Shown piece by piece: positions 63,638 to 64,000 of a stretch of 64,000 nucleotides of DNA. Source of the DNA: Tumebacillus permanentifrigoris (lineage in GTDB: Bacteria; Bacillota; Bacilli; Tumebacillales; Tumebacillaceae); contig NZ_QGGL01000005.1 of the NCBI RefSeq assembly GCF_003148565.1, positions 1 through 64,000 of the forward strand, read 5' to 3'. Every line of letters starts with the position of its first letter. The stretch's first letter is position 1. The translations under genes and the position numbers were made by a program. Below the pieces are notes generated by a model, which searched no databases, was not told the DNA's origin, and saw only the letters and a list, made by a program, of their open reading frames with translations.

Positions 63638-63869
63638 GATGATTATGAAAATTGTGATATTTCGTTGAAATCATTCAAATCCAGTTCCAGTAGCGCTTGC
63701 GTCTCGCTTGTTGGCACACCCAATCAGTCTTCTTACATCGTCCCCGCCGACTGTTTCCCCCGAAACCAAAACCGTTCCGCCAAAATCCCTGCATTGCGAC
63801 TATCTCAAACACATTTCTCTACACACAAAAACGCGCCAGAACCCAGTCCCAGCGCGACTTCTACAATAT

Positions 63870-63891
63870 GGAATAGCGGGATTCGAACAGA
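63870..63891 (-). repeat. tRNA 3'-end remnant
   Basis: GGAATAGCGGGATTCGAAC at 63871-63889 equals part of the T-arm and acceptor of the tRNA-Pro at 18678. On the minus strand it is followed, as at the island's att sites, by a hairpin with a T-run (CGCGCTGGGA...TCTGGCGCG, about 63827-63863). Too short for a tRNA; looks like another att scar. Confidence 0.6.
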
Positions 63892-64000
63892 AGCAAGAAA
63901 GCAAATGTTTTGCAATTATACGCATAAAAAAATGATAACAATCTCTAGAATACTAGATTTATCCATGTTATACTCGTTGAGAATCCTAGGAAATACTGGA

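Larger units (their letters stand above)
63503..64000. other. Upstream region of the lanthipeptide-like gene
   Basis: Contains the promoter at 63608-63637, an inverted repeat TTGTTAGAA...TTTTAACAA in the leader (about 63569-63590), and a tRNA 3'-end remnant at 63870-63891. No supported gene up to the window edge. Confidence 0.5.

Overview
The window looks like a chromosomal segment of an endospore-forming, Gram-positive Bacillota, most like the Alicyclobacillaceae/Tumebacillus-Paenibacillus side of the phylum. The evidence is spoIVA, sleB, ypeB, prsW, cwlD, a YIEGIA protein and a conserved gene order shared with Bacillus: prsW-sleB-ypeB-ypfA-cmk-plsC-ypfD-fni ... yphA-YIEGIA-cap-der-gpsA ... 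spoIVA-HU. Taxonomy is inferred from gene content only; no 16S gene is present.

Layout. (1) 1-5.7 kb: two look-alike mini-proteins in divergent orientation, an FG-GAP-like protein, a WXG-type polymorphic toxin with an Imm22-like immunity gene, and a secreted PPC-domain protein. (2) 5.9-18.75 kb: an AT-richer integrative element downstream of tRNA-Pro(GGG). It is bounded by the intact tRNA plus integrase at the right end and a tRNA 3' fragment at the left end. Its cargo is a HEPN protein with a GIY-YIG protein, a decayed second integrase, two HTH/TPR regulators, a short secreted peptide gene fused head-to-tail to an AimR/Rap-like receptor, a secreted-protein/small-partner pair between diverged direct repeats, and a helicase interrupted by one in-frame TGA. 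(3) 18.9-31.8 kb: core genes (FAH-family hydrolase, metalloprotease-like protein, DUF1028, acyl-CoA synthetase, HU, spoIVA, lipM, gcvH, gpsA, der, YIEGIA pair, YphA-like). (4) 31.8-46.8 kb: a block splitting the usual fni/yphA neighbourhood. It holds a HemN-like radical SAM enzyme, an MFS exporter, a small helical protein, two tiny Trp-repeat peptides, HD-GYP signalling, a 1777-residue kinase/ATPase/GAF/cyclase protein, a FAD oxidoreductase and a second DUF1028 protein. (5) 46.8-58 kb: fni through prsW, asparaginase and an NlpC/P60 hydrolase. (6) 58-64 kb: paralogous NTF2-like proteins, a GNAT with a basic tail, a polysaccharide deacetylase, two coupled membrane proteins, a BtrH-like acyltransferase and a class I lanthipeptide-like precursor.

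Three peptide genes too short for ordinary gene calling are the most notable content: the 43-residue peptide at 11594-11725 (arbitrium/Phr-like signalling), the 33- and 12-residue WIxV peptides at 35252-35437 (candidate RiPP precursors beside a radical SAM gene), and the 41-residue FDLD-leader peptide at 63377-63502 (candidate lantibiotic beside a BtrH-like acyltransferase). The HEPN/GIY-YIG pair at the distal end of the island is a candidate defence module. All functional statements rest on motif reading; no database search was run.
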